A stretch of DNA of 64,000 bases from Conchocele bisecta (lineage: Eukaryota > Mollusca > Bivalvia > Lucinida > Thyasiridae), in assembly GCA_029237695.1 (NCBI GenBank), contig CM055265.1, forward strand, positions 106,654,773 through 106,718,772, read 5' to 3'. Positions 20,100 to 28,165 of the stretch are shown here, one piece after another. Under the pieces are notes generated by a model. It had not been told where the DNA came from. It did not search any database and saw only the letters and a program-made list of their open reading frames with translations. The number at the start of each line of letters is the position of its first letter. Position 1 is the stretch's first letter. The translations under genes and the position numbers were made by a program.

Positions 20100-20175
20100 T
20101 TAATTTTAGGAAAATTATTTAGAATTAAACGCATGTTCGTAATTTATATATAATATATTATCAACATTATTGAAA
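20096..20175. promoter_or_regulatory. AT-rich spacer before fibre-like gene
   Basis: The penton stop overlaps 'aattaattaattttaggaaa' (20095-20114), a close match to the motif at 16526-16545. It is followed by ttatatataatatatta (about 20146-20160), which could serve as a TATA-like element. Likely promoter for the gene starting at 20176. Confidence 0.45.
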
Positions 20176-22142
20176 ATGAGTATATACGGACCAGGTAGTT
20201 CTTCCGATTGGGTGACAAATTCAAAGAATTTGGATCAGACAGAAGGGGGATTCATCCCGACAGAGGGTGACTTTTTAACTACCCAAAAAACAAAGGCCTT
20301 GATCAATAGAACTATATCGGTGGCCACGGACGAGATTCACAGGAGTCTACTATCACAACTTAGAGAATATGCCCTGGCTGTGAATTCAAAAAGTCGTGAA
20401 GAAACGCATACGGAACTAAACGAACTAGGTGAAAAAATAACCAAATTTCGAAAAGAGGCCCGGTTGGGGATTGATAAAGTCCGAGAAGACCACCAGGCGG
20501 ACCTTAGGGAGGCTTATGATGCGTTGCGCTTAGAGGACTCTCTCATCGGTGAAGCGACACTTACCGAACTAGACGGGAAAATAACCAAATTTCAAAAAGA
20601 GAGCAGGTCGGATATTGATAAAGTCCGAGAAGACCACCAGGCGGCCCTTACGGAGGGTTATGATACGTTGCGCTTAGAGGACTCTCTCATCAGAGATGCG
20701 GCACTTACCGAACTAGACAAAAAAATAACCAAATTTCGAAAAGAGGCCACGTCGGGTATTGAGAAAGCCCGAGAAGACCACCAGGCGGACCTTACGGAGG
20801 CTTATGAGGTGTTACGCTCAGAGGACTCTCTCATCAGAGAAGCGGCGGTTGCCGAACTAGACGGGAAAATAACCAAATTTCGAAAAGAGACCCGGTCGGG
20901 TATTGATAAAGTCCGAGAAGACCACCAGGTGAACCTTGCGGAGGCCATTGCGGAGGCTTATGATGCGTTGCGCTTAGAGGACTCTCTCAGCAAAGAAGCG
21001 ACACTTACTGAACTAGACGGGAAAATAGCCGAATTTCTGAAAGAGACCAGGTCGGGGGTTGAGGGGGTCCGAGAAGACCACAAGGAGGCCATTGCTGAGG
21101 CTTATGGGGCGTTGCGCTCAGAGGACTCTCTCAACAGAGAAGCGGCACTTACTGAACTAGACGAAAAAATAACCAAATTTCGAAAAGAGGCCCGGTTGGG
21201 GGTTGAGGGGGTCCGTACGGGTATTGAGAAAGCCCGAGAAGACCACCAGGCGGACCTTACGGAGGCTTATAGGGTGTTGCGCTCAGAGGACTCTCTCATC
21301 AGAGAAGCGGCGGTTGCTGAACTAGACGGAAAAATAACCGAATTTCAAAAAGAGGCCCGGTCGGGTGTTGAGAAAGCCCGAGAAGACCACCAGGCAGCCC
21401 TTGCGAAGGCTTATGAGGTGTTGCGCTCAGAGGACTCTCTCATCAGAGAAACGGCGGTTGCTGAACTAGACTGGAAAATAACCGAATTTCAAAAAGAGGC
21501 CCGGTCGGGTGTTGAGAAGCCCTAGAAGGCCACCAGGCAACCATTACGGAGGCTTATGATGCGTTGCGCTTAGAGGACTCTCTCAGCAGATAATAGGCAC
21601 TTACCGAACTAGACGGAAAGATAACCGAAGTTTCCGATAAACTGAAACATGATCGTATAGCCGCGACCAAAGCTCTTGAGGAGGCCTCTTATAAGATTCG
21701 TACTGAGGCATATACCTCAAACAGTGCGCTTGCCGGAATAGTGCGAACAATGAAAACGCTAAAACGTGCCATAACAGTTTGGGCTGAGAAGCGGGGCCCA
21801 TTGGTTGAGGGGCACTATGAATATTCGTTCGGTGCCAAAGCGAGTAATAAATGTGGGGGATACACTATGACAGCTGCAGGTGAAGTTATCCAAATGGCGG
21901 TCTGCTCGGTTAATGGTAGTGGTAAACCTGTGGGCGCGGTCGCGATAAATATTGTAGTAGATGGGGAAGAACGGGGGTTTGGAGTCACTAAAATCTCTGG
22001 AGATAGTTCGACGGTGGTTTCGTTCTCCGGTTATGATCGAATTAGACTTTCCAAAGGTAGTGTTATTAACTTTGTTACGAAAATCGGTGACCCAGAGAGT
22101 TCTTCCACTATTGTCTCATTGTTAATTGAACTTATTTTGTAA
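20176..22142 (+). pseudogene. fibre-like protein: 48-residue coiled-coil repeats and C-terminal beta domain; broken
   Basis: ATG at 20176. N-terminal ~70 residues are non-repetitive (MSIYGPGSSSDWVTNS). Then about eight repeats of 144 nt/48 residues follow, each carrying KITKFRKEAR, DKVREDHQ, EAYDALRLEDSLI and TELDGK-like blocks: a long predicted coiled-coil shaft. The CCGAGA anchor of the repeats falls at 20481, 20625, 20769, 20913, 21069, 21234, 21378 and 21521. After one more partial unit the C-terminal ~120 residues (21780-22142) are beta-rich and Gly-rich (GHYEYSFGAKASNKCGGY; GYDRIRLSKGSVINF), resembling a knob. The last spacing is 143, a 1-nt deletion at ~21517. Downstream, in the knob's frame, two adjacent stops TAA TAG replace sense codons at 21591-21596. 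Host attachment is the obvious proposed role. Its place after the penton gene supports that. Confidence 0.8.
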
Positions 22143-22162
22143 ATACTAATATATTGAAAATC

Positions 22163-22782
22163 ATGAACGAATCAACGCTTCCAATTGTCAATACCACTCC
22201 ATCAACACTGTGTACAATTAACGAAAGAAGTTCAGATTTTAGGTTGAATAATATCGTCGCTATGCAGGATATTTTAGTTAGAGAATATACAAATAGAAAA
22301 AGAAACGCTAAAAAATATAGACGCGCGGTGAACACGGCTGAAGCATCTAGCACGGCTCTGGCGAGTGTTTCTGTGTTGTGTGGGGCGGGGACAGCTGCAA
22401 CTATATCCACCATTATAACGCGGTTCCTGTAGCGGGGATTTTATGTGCGGTGTCGGCCGTTTCTGGGTTGCTGTGTATGGTAATTAGGGCGTCGAGTGGA
22501 AAACTCGAGAAAAAATGTAGAAAACATGATAGAATATCTGTTCTCGCCAGGTCTAAGAAAAATAGCATCGACGTTATAGTGTCCAAAGCGTTGGCCGATA
22601 AGAAAATATCAAATTTAGAGTTTGAATCCGTGGTGGAAGAAATGGGGAGATATGAACAATTAAAAAATGATATAAGAATCAAGGCGCGCGCCACCATGCC
22701 CAAAATTGAGTGTACTGATTGGGATAAATTTAGGGAAAAACTTGGAGATAAAGTCGGAAGAAATGTTACAGCACCATTGTGA
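22163..22782 (+). pseudogene. Polinton two-helix membrane protein, one frameshift
   Basis: ATG at 22163-22165. The first frame (to 22432) has a charged segment (LVREYTNRKRNAKKYRRAV) leading into a hydrophobic stretch (TALASVSVLCGAGTAATIS). The second frame, from about 22378 to 22782, begins with a second hydrophobic stretch (VAGILCAVSAVSGLLCMVI), then a basic helix (KLEKKCRKHDRISVLARSKK) and an acidic helical tail (SKALADKKISNLEFESVVEE). The shift lies near 22415-22435. The layout (membrane hairpin, then Lys-rich and 'ALxDxKIS' helices) recurs in small Polinton proteins as I recall them. Function unknown. Confidence 0.72.
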
Positions 22783-23256
22783 TATTTTATAAAATAATTA
22801 TATTGGTGCAGTAAACAAATTTACATACCTATACAACATGTGTTTTTCACTGAGAATTACGCCGTAATCGCATAACAAATTCGGTCGAGGATTACACTGT
22901 AATCGCCTGTGTAAATTGATACACTCGGCTATAAATAACTGTCTGTTTACCTCGGCTATCAATTTACGCATGGTTCATAACCCCGTGTAATTGAAACATT
23001 GTCGTAAATCGATACTTGTACAACACTAGGTAATGTTTATCATAACAGCCTACGTGGTCGTGTGGGTTAAGGCGATAATGTATAGAGACGAGGGTCGTGG
23101 GTTCGCGCCGCGGTTGGAGCAAATTTTTTTATTTATTTATTTCTATCCCTACAAATGTGGTCGCTATGGTAAACAACTGCATGACAACGGCTTCCGAGTC
23201 CGACCGCTTGAGGTTGATGAAAAATAAATTGCCAGTTTACATAGAAATAAACTCGG
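22783..23256. other. non-coding right-hand interval of the Polinton
   Basis: About 470 nt without a credible gene. It contains repeated 'taatcgc', 'ctcggctataaata' and 'caatttacg' motifs in both orientations (22855-23010), then the tRNA-like unit, then a ~50-bp direct duplication that reaches past 23256. Confidence 0.6.
23048..23130 (+). ncRNA. tRNA-like Pol III unit (A box, B box, T-run)
   Basis: tggtcgtgtgggttaaggcg (23055-23074) matches the A box/D arm of Ser/Leu-type tRNAs, with a GTC/GGC D stem. gggttcgcgcc (23099-23109) matches the B box (one mismatch to GWTCRANNC), with a 5-bp T stem cgtgg/ccgcg and 7-nt loop. A T7 run at 23124-23130 provides a Pol III terminator right after the unit. 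The 7-bp acceptor stem does not pair well and no clear anticodon arm is seen, so it is tRNA-like and not a functional tRNA. Adenoviruses carry Pol III VA RNA genes with internal promoters; a parallel is suggestive only. A relic of an inserted SINE head is the alternative. Confidence 0.5.
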
Positions 23257-23333
23257 TTATAAATATGCATAACCCGTAATTGTCGCTATGGTAAACAACT
23301 GCATGACAACGGCGTTCCGAGTCCGACCGCTCG
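23158..23333 (+). repeat. ~50-bp direct duplication
   Basis: tcgctatggtaaacaactgc followed by atgacaacggc(g)ttccgagtccgaccgct occurs at 23160-23210 and again at 23282-23332 with a 1-nt insertion. The second copy forms the 3' end of the leftward gene at 23257-23652. Confidence 0.85.
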
Positions 23334-23652
23334 AGAAATGTACATTCGTAAACGAATCGTTGGGTTTTAAATTTTTTATATAATACACCTTAGTTTCATA
23401 TCCGATACGCATTATCCGTCTTAATATTTGTATTTGCCTCTTGTATAGTTGACATAATTGCCGGTATAATATTGTAAATGTAACGTTTTTATCGGAGCGT
23501 AATAAATTACGCTGGTATTTCATATATTCGATATCGCCTAGTGTTCTCATTTTATAGAATGTATATACAGGATTATAACCCCCGTAAGCTTCGTAAACTT
23601 CTTCAACACAGTCATTAAACATTTTCAATTCAAATTGTATTGTATTATCCAT
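23257..23652 (-). CDS. Polinton small protein near right end, unknown function
   Basis: Leftward frame. I chose the ATG at 23650-23652 because codons further upstream (to 23709) run through the subterminal motif. 131 residues as read. The first ~105 are helical and basic (EEVYEAYGGYNPVYTFYKMR; LYRQLCQLYKRQIQILRRIM). The last ~25 are encoded by the ~50-bp duplication and probably extend or alter the original end. It mirrors the zinc-finger gene at the other end in position and in its shared upstream motif. No recognised family. Confidence 0.55.
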   Translation of the reverse strand: MDNTIQFELKMFNDCVEEVYEAYGGYNPVYTFYKMRTLGDIEYMKYQRNLLRSDKNVTFTILYRQLCQLYKRQIQILRRIMRIGYETKVYYIKNLKPNDSFTNVHFSSGRTRNAVVMQLFTIATITGYAYL

Positions 23653-23723
23653 TTTCTCTAATAATATTGGTACTTGTTTTTTCTGTTCAATTGGACGTGA
23701 AAAAAACATGATGTATTTATGAC

Positions 23724-23904
23724 ACCAATATATAATTGGGACTCCCTCTTTTCAAAATTATTTTCTCCAAAAATTCATAAATTTGCTATCGGGAGACAAT
23801 TTTCCTCGTTAACCAATTTTTTGATTTTCGGGGGTGGTGGGGGTATTACAGAGGGTTATAAATGATATCACGGTAGGTGGTATCATTTTGACTCCCTTAC
23901 TACT
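23724..23904 (-). repeat. Polinton right terminal inverted repeat
   Basis: Inverse of 6433-6610, beginning ccaatatataattgggactc and ending cccttactact. The 6 nt after the element (ctactt, 23908-23913) match the left flank ctacgt at five of six positions. Confidence 0.95.
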
Positions 23905-23907
23905 ACA

Positions 23908-24110
23908 CTACTTACGGTCACAACAACGGTCATATGCTAGTGCACCGCTAGTGCATGTGAAGGAGCTACACTGTCTGATCGACGTATGTCTATAATGTCA
24001 TATGTCAAATATCAAATATCATAGACCCCAAGTCTCCAGTTACAGCCATCATTATGTTTTGATCAGTGTAGCTTAGCTCATGATCAGATCTTGCAACTGA
24101 AAAATTAGAA
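23908..24110. mobile_element. MITE family A remnant, right of the Polinton
   Basis: ctacttacggtcacaacaac continues the family's right terminus from 6430. A further family-like segment with 'gtctccagttacagccatca' and 'gatcagtgtagcttagctca' follows at 24030-24100, so more than one fragment may be present. Confidence 0.5.
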
Positions 24111-25150
24111 CTTATTAATAAACGTTCCGCAGTAAAATTAAATGTTGAATGATGCTTACAAGCCACGAACCCAGTTCCAACGTTTCTCCCAAAGTGTTGT
24201 AGTGGGCCGAAACGTTAGGAAAGTGGGTTTGTTAGGATACTGGGGTGTGTGGTATATATAGCTTCATTCAAGATATGAGACACGCCATGCTATTTTGTAC
24301 CTTCGGACATCTGCGTACTTTCATGAAATACGTTTACAAAATTTACAATATTTTCCGTAAATGGCGTCGGAATTTGACACAAGTTTCAAAGTACATGCAC
24401 TCTTTTGACTTTATTTATGAAAAATATTGTACATTTTGTAAACGTATTGTAACAGTTCTAAGCGAGCGGGTCTTAGAAGTTGTTCGTCATAGATAAGGAT
24501 GACTTGTGTGATTATAAATTGAACCAACAATGCATGATGAAGTTCATTAATGTATTAACCTAGGTAGGTATAGTTACTTAGTGGCCAGTGAACTACTGGT
24601 GGAATGATATCAATGAAGTTGGGCAAAAGTATCGCGACCACCAAATGCAGCTTAACAAGACGTGTTTGATGCGCCACATTTCATCAAAATGCGTTACATA
24701 ATAAGGACAAAACAAAAGAATATGCACTTTGAATCGGAGGACTTCTGGAAGTTTCAGTACTTGTTGTTGATGTTGTTGTAACCACGTGTACACCTTGTTC
24801 TAGTAATACGTGCAATTCGCGGGAGGTGGCGTAAAATGTATATTGGTTACAATGCACCCAAACCACCAAATACACCGAAATAACCCATAAAACAGCGAAA
24901 TATGAACAGTTCTCCAAGAACCTGTGAATTTACCGTACGGTATGTAATCTGATAAAAGAAAGAAACACGAATATGCGTCTTTAATCCTCACCAAACCGAG
25001 ACTAGAAATACGAATATCTGTGCTTAATCGTGTGTAACCCGATTCTAAACCACGAATATTGGTGTTTCATCCTATGCAGCCCACATGTGACGGCAAGAAG
25101 CCACGGCAGTATCTTCTATTGAATTATGTTTAGCTGCAGTATGTATATAC
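24111..25150. repeat. repeat-rich non-coding stretch
   Basis: No gene is seen. At 24262-24450 lies a segment with 'ttcatgaaatacgtttacaa' and 'acaatattttccgtaaatgg' that recurs in inverse at 27280-27420. At 24643-24790 lies a segment (ccaaatgcagcttaacaaga; aatatgcactttgaatcgga; gttgttgatgttgttg) repeated directly at 29530-29695. A weak palindrome around ccaacgtttc/gaaacgtt is at 24178-24222. Confidence 0.6.
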
Positions 25151-25154
25151 ATGT

Positions 25155-26783
25155 ACCTGATACGGGGCGCCATGCAGGACAGGTTAATTATGTGTACAAA
25201 ATTGAGTTTTGTAACACTAAAAATCACAAAATTCAATTCTGTGTCACAAAATTCAATTCTGTCAATTCTGTGTCACAAAATTCAATTCTGTGTCACAAAA
25301 TTCAATTCTGCATACGTTTCGTATACAAAATTCATTTTTGTTATAAAGGATTCAATTTTGTAAGACAGAATTGAGTTTTGTGAAGAAAATTCAGTTTTGT
25401 AGGACATAATTCATTTTTGTACACAATAATTAGTTTGCGTAGGATAGTCTATGTCATCTCTACGTTGATTGGTTGAGATCGGTCTTAGTCCATTTTACTA
25501 GATGGTGGAGTACACTTGCAGGTTTAAATATTTCAATGCGAAAATATAACCCAATATATCAATATTATACTTCTTTATGGACTTTGGTTATATTATGATT
25601 ACAAATGAGTGGTCACACCATATAAGCATATATACTTTGAAGGAGAAATAAGAAAAAGATTCAGAATTTTCCCTCAATTATGTAAACAGGGTCAAACATA
25701 AAGTAGCCGGGACATAGCTAGACCTGAGAGCATGCCCATATATAGAGAATACCAGGCTAGTGTATTTTGATATCAAGTTTATCAGGCAAGGCTAGGAAAC
25801 GCGTAGGAATTCCGAGGCTTGCCGAGGAATTCCTACCGTTTCCGAGCCGAGCCTGATAAACTTGATATTAAAATACACTAGCCTGGTATTCTATTTATCA
25901 GGTAACGTTTTATGCTCGAAAATGACATTAGATGACGTCGTATTCTAACAGTAGATCTAACCTTGTGAAACAAATGGTATTGGATCTGTGTCTACTAGTT
26001 GCGAAGTTACGTGTTCGCAACTATGTGTCTACATGCATTATTTACAGTATACACCATCTTAGTACATGTATCCATGGTATCTACACAAATACTACAAATG
26101 GTTTCCTCAAATGGCCCAATACACACATTCTGTTTATAAACACAGACAGCAGTCAGAACACAGGCCACAGCGCGTGTATTATTGATTTAACTGGGGCAAA
26201 TGTACCTTGCGATACACACTAAATGACGTCAGTACTCGCGGGAGATCTACATGTACATGAATTATTATGTGTACAATTATAACGCAAATGAGTTTAAATA
26301 CGAATGGGTTTGTCAACGTTTGACTGTTTGGAGATAGTTGAAGCAAAATGGCAGAATGAGAAATGAATCATCGGCAGAATGAGAAATAAATCATCGACAT
26401 TGAATGTGTAGATCGGCGACCGTGACCCATTTCTCCAGTGCAGTTTCTGACCAATGGTAGTCCTTCTTACATGCGTGTGCAGAATTGACAGAATTGAATT
26501 TTGTGGCACAGAATTGAATTTTGTGACACAGAATTGAATTCTGCACAGAATTGAATTTTGTGGCACAAAAGTGAATTTTGTGGCACAAAAGTGAATTTTG
26601 TGACACAGAATTGAATTTTGTGACACAGAATTGAATTGAATTTTGTGACATGAATTTTGTGACACAGAATTGAATTCTGTGGCACAAAAGTGAATTTTGT
26701 GACACAGAATTGAATTTTGTGGCACAAAAATGAATTTTGTTGACAAAATTGAGCCATGTCCCACTTGGCGCCCCGTACCTGAG
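25155..26783. mobile_element. 1.6-kb non-autonomous element with inverted ends and mirrored 19-20-bp arrays
   Basis: Left end acctgatacggggcgccatg (25155-25174); right end in inverse caggtacggggcgccaagtg (ends 26780). Just inside each end lies an array of acaaaattcaattctgtgtc-type units: left 25198-25440, right 26478-26755 in the opposite orientation. The middle holds a 148-bp palindrome (25745-25892) and non-coding DNA. Open frames across the arrays (ILCHKIQF-type repeats) are by-products of the tandem unit. Confidence 0.7.
25745..25892. repeat. 148-bp palindrome, family H copy 1
   Basis: Arms agaataccaggctagtgtat ... and inverse atacactagcctggtattct enclose ttgatatcaagtttatcagg on both sides of an aggaattcc centre. 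A second copy is at 33157-33273. Both are bordered by ggtaacgttttatgctc (or its inverse), so the palindrome is part of a larger inverted structure. A diverged fragment is at 37755-37806. Confidence 0.8.
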
Positions 26784-26969
26784 GGCCGTTTCACTAAACG
26801 TCGTGCGACTAATGTAAATTTCATATTACCAACGTTTTCTTGTTAACAATTATTGGATTTACATTTATTGAGCGTAGATGGTAAATCCATCAAATGACAT
26901 TTCCAGACGATCCTAAATTTGCACTTGCGAACATTTTAGTCGTACGAAGCTTAGTGAAACGGCTCCCAG
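26783..26969. mobile_element. MITE family C, complete copy
   Basis: Inverted ends gggccgtttcactaaacgtc and, in inverse, ggagccgtttcactaagctt, with ggatttacatttattgagcg at the centre. A second copy is at 52227-52437 and a fragment at 5985-6055. Starts exactly at the right end of the 25155-26783 element. Confidence 0.75.
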
Positions 26970-27047
26970 TAATGCAATCCTATACTAGAAACACGGACTA
27001 TTCGTGTTTCTAGTATCGGCTTGCGTATGGTGTATTTTTTCCTACAG

Positions 27048-27239
27048 GCTCGGCCAGTTAAGCCTGGCGCATCTAAGATTCCACACGGACGGACTGAATT
27101 CCGTACAGTATCAGCTGGTTTCCCGGTCACTGATGCCTCAATATACACATTTAATGCTCGACGTAGGCTCAGCTCCAGAACGGGAACCAACCATGCGCGA
27201 ACAATATGCGCGGGCACTGGAAACGAACAGTCGGCGTAA
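27048..27239 (+). CDS. candidate host exon, unknown product
   Basis: A pyrimidine-rich acceptor (tgtattttttcctacag, ending 27047) is followed by a GC-richer segment open in phase 0 for 63 codons to TAA at 27237-27239. A donor GGC|gtaaga at 27236 is an alternative end. The peptide is basic and Thr/Ser/Arg-rich (GRTEFRTVSAGFPVTDASIY) and not recognised. A second frame is also open, so coding status is uncertain. Flanked by a small palindrome, ctagaaacacggactattcg and inverse (26989-27014). Confidence 0.3.
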   Translation, partial: ARPVKPGASKIPHGRTEFRTVSAGFPVTDASIYTFNARRRLSSRTGTNHARTICAGTGNEQSA

Positions 27240-27264
27240 GAAAAAATGCTAAAATTAATGTGAT

Positions 27265-27550
27265 TGCATAGTAGATATATTCATTCTGCATGTACTCCGA
27301 AAATTTTGTCAACTTTTGACATTTACGGAAAATGTTGTAAATTTTGTAAACGTATTTCATGAAATTACGTCGATGTCCGAATGTACAAAATCGCATGGCC
27401 TGTCTCATATGTGGCTGTGACTGGAGAAATGGCTCCTGGTCAAATAGCACATTCCCCTAGCCTGATAACGATCTATTGTGCATGATGGGTGTTTCATTGA
27501 TGAAATGGCGAACAGCGCAGATCCCGATCAGACTGTGCGGAGGCACAACG
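27265..27550. repeat. fragments: 'TTTTGTAAACGTATTTCATG' repeat and MITE family A piece
   Basis: 27280-27405 is an inverse copy of 24262-24450 (tttacggaaaatgttgtaaa, ttttgtaaacgtatttcatg); a shorter relative is at 31868-31940. 27409-27550 begins catatgtggctgtgactgga and carries cgcagatcccgatcagactg, the family A signatures. Confidence 0.55.
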
Positions 27551-27586
27551 TTTGTCAAACTTAACTGAATTCTTAAAGGAACTGGG

Positions 27587-27692
27587 TCTCAGATATGCCT
27601 ATACAGTGATGAATCAGATATGCCTATACAGTGATGAATCAGATATGCCTATACAGTGATGAATCAGATATGCCTATAAAGTGATGAATCAG
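27587..27692 (+). repeat. 25-bp tandem repeat, four units
   Basis: Four units of cagatatgcctatacagtga(tgaat), the last with one change (ataaag). It lies beyond the 3' side of the minus-strand SINE below and could be that element's tail expansion. Confidence 0.85.
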
Positions 27693-27749
27693 ATGAGGAA
27701 ACATGTAAATGTAAATGCTTGGATTTAACAACGGCACTCGTACCTTGCA

Positions 27750-28020
27750 TGTCGTCTCCCAAGAACTGGAGAAAGGAAGGAGGTGGCCCCAGAGGAAATC
27801 GGCCCCAGGGGCATAGCTCTTATTAGAATAGTCTCCTTTGGTTCTTTAACGTGCCCGAACGACTCTCCTTCAAATCTGATACACGGGACCGCCTTTTAAA
27901 TTCCCCATCCGTAAGGACTAGTAGAGCAGGAAATACAAAGTATCTCAGAAATACTGACGCCTTGGATCGAACCCGGGTCGCCAGCGTGGCAGTCCGACGG
28001 TGTTACCCCTCGGCCACGCT
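27750..28020 (-). mobile_element. tRNA-derived SINE
   Basis: On the minus strand, a tRNA-like head starts at 28020: gcgtggccgaggggtaacac (A box) and gacccgggttcgatcc (B box at 27964-27974). It is followed by a body with 'cctttggttctttaacgtgc' (plus strand, 27834-27853) and 'gatacacgggaccgcctttt', which resembles conserved central domains of marine-invertebrate SINEs (V-SINE/RUDI or MetaSINE type). I cannot decide which. The plus-strand open frame here is not a gene. Confidence 0.7.
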
Positions 28021-28165
28021 CTGTTCCATGAGAAAACATAGTTTTAAACGCTAGTTATTGTTCAGTATCATAAACATGTCTTTACGAATCGATGGTTACT
28101 AATTTATTTTATTTAAATTAATTACACCAGCGTCTATAATGGCAAAGTTCTTCTTTCTGAATGTG

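Larger units (their letters stand above)
6430..23907. mobile_element. Polinton/Maverick DNA transposon (virus-like), complete ends
   Basis: Bounded by ~180-bp inverted repeats. Flanks read ctacgt (6424-6429) and ctactt (23908-23913), a 6-bp target duplication with one mismatch, the size typical of Polintons. Content is diagnostic of the class: protein-primed family-B polymerase, RVE integrase, A32-type packaging ATPase, double-jelly-roll major capsid and penton-like minor capsid protein. Polymerase runs rightward at the left end; integrase through major capsid run leftward (11029-16479); the right third is mixed. TIR divergence is only about three substitutions and one 2-nt indel, implying a fairly young copy. 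Against this, at least twelve reading-frame breaks are visible. No adenain-type protease was found. Polintons are considered related to adintoviruses, virophages and adenoviruses. Confidence 0.96.

Noticed and set aside
24593..24994. Overlapping minus-strand frames of 64-77 codons
   Set aside because: They overlie a dispersed repeat (second copy at 29530-29695) and share no consistent frame.
26391..26824. Open frames of about 100-176 codons on the minus strand with repeated ILCHKIQF/VTKFNSV peptides
   Set aside because: They only translate the 19-20-bp tandem array in several frames at once.
27961..28020. A functional tRNA gene on the minus strand
   Set aside because: A and B boxes are present but the tRNA fold is incomplete and the sequence continues into a SINE body.
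27851..28054. 67-codon plus-strand frame
   Set aside because: Lies antisense within the tRNA-derived SINE.
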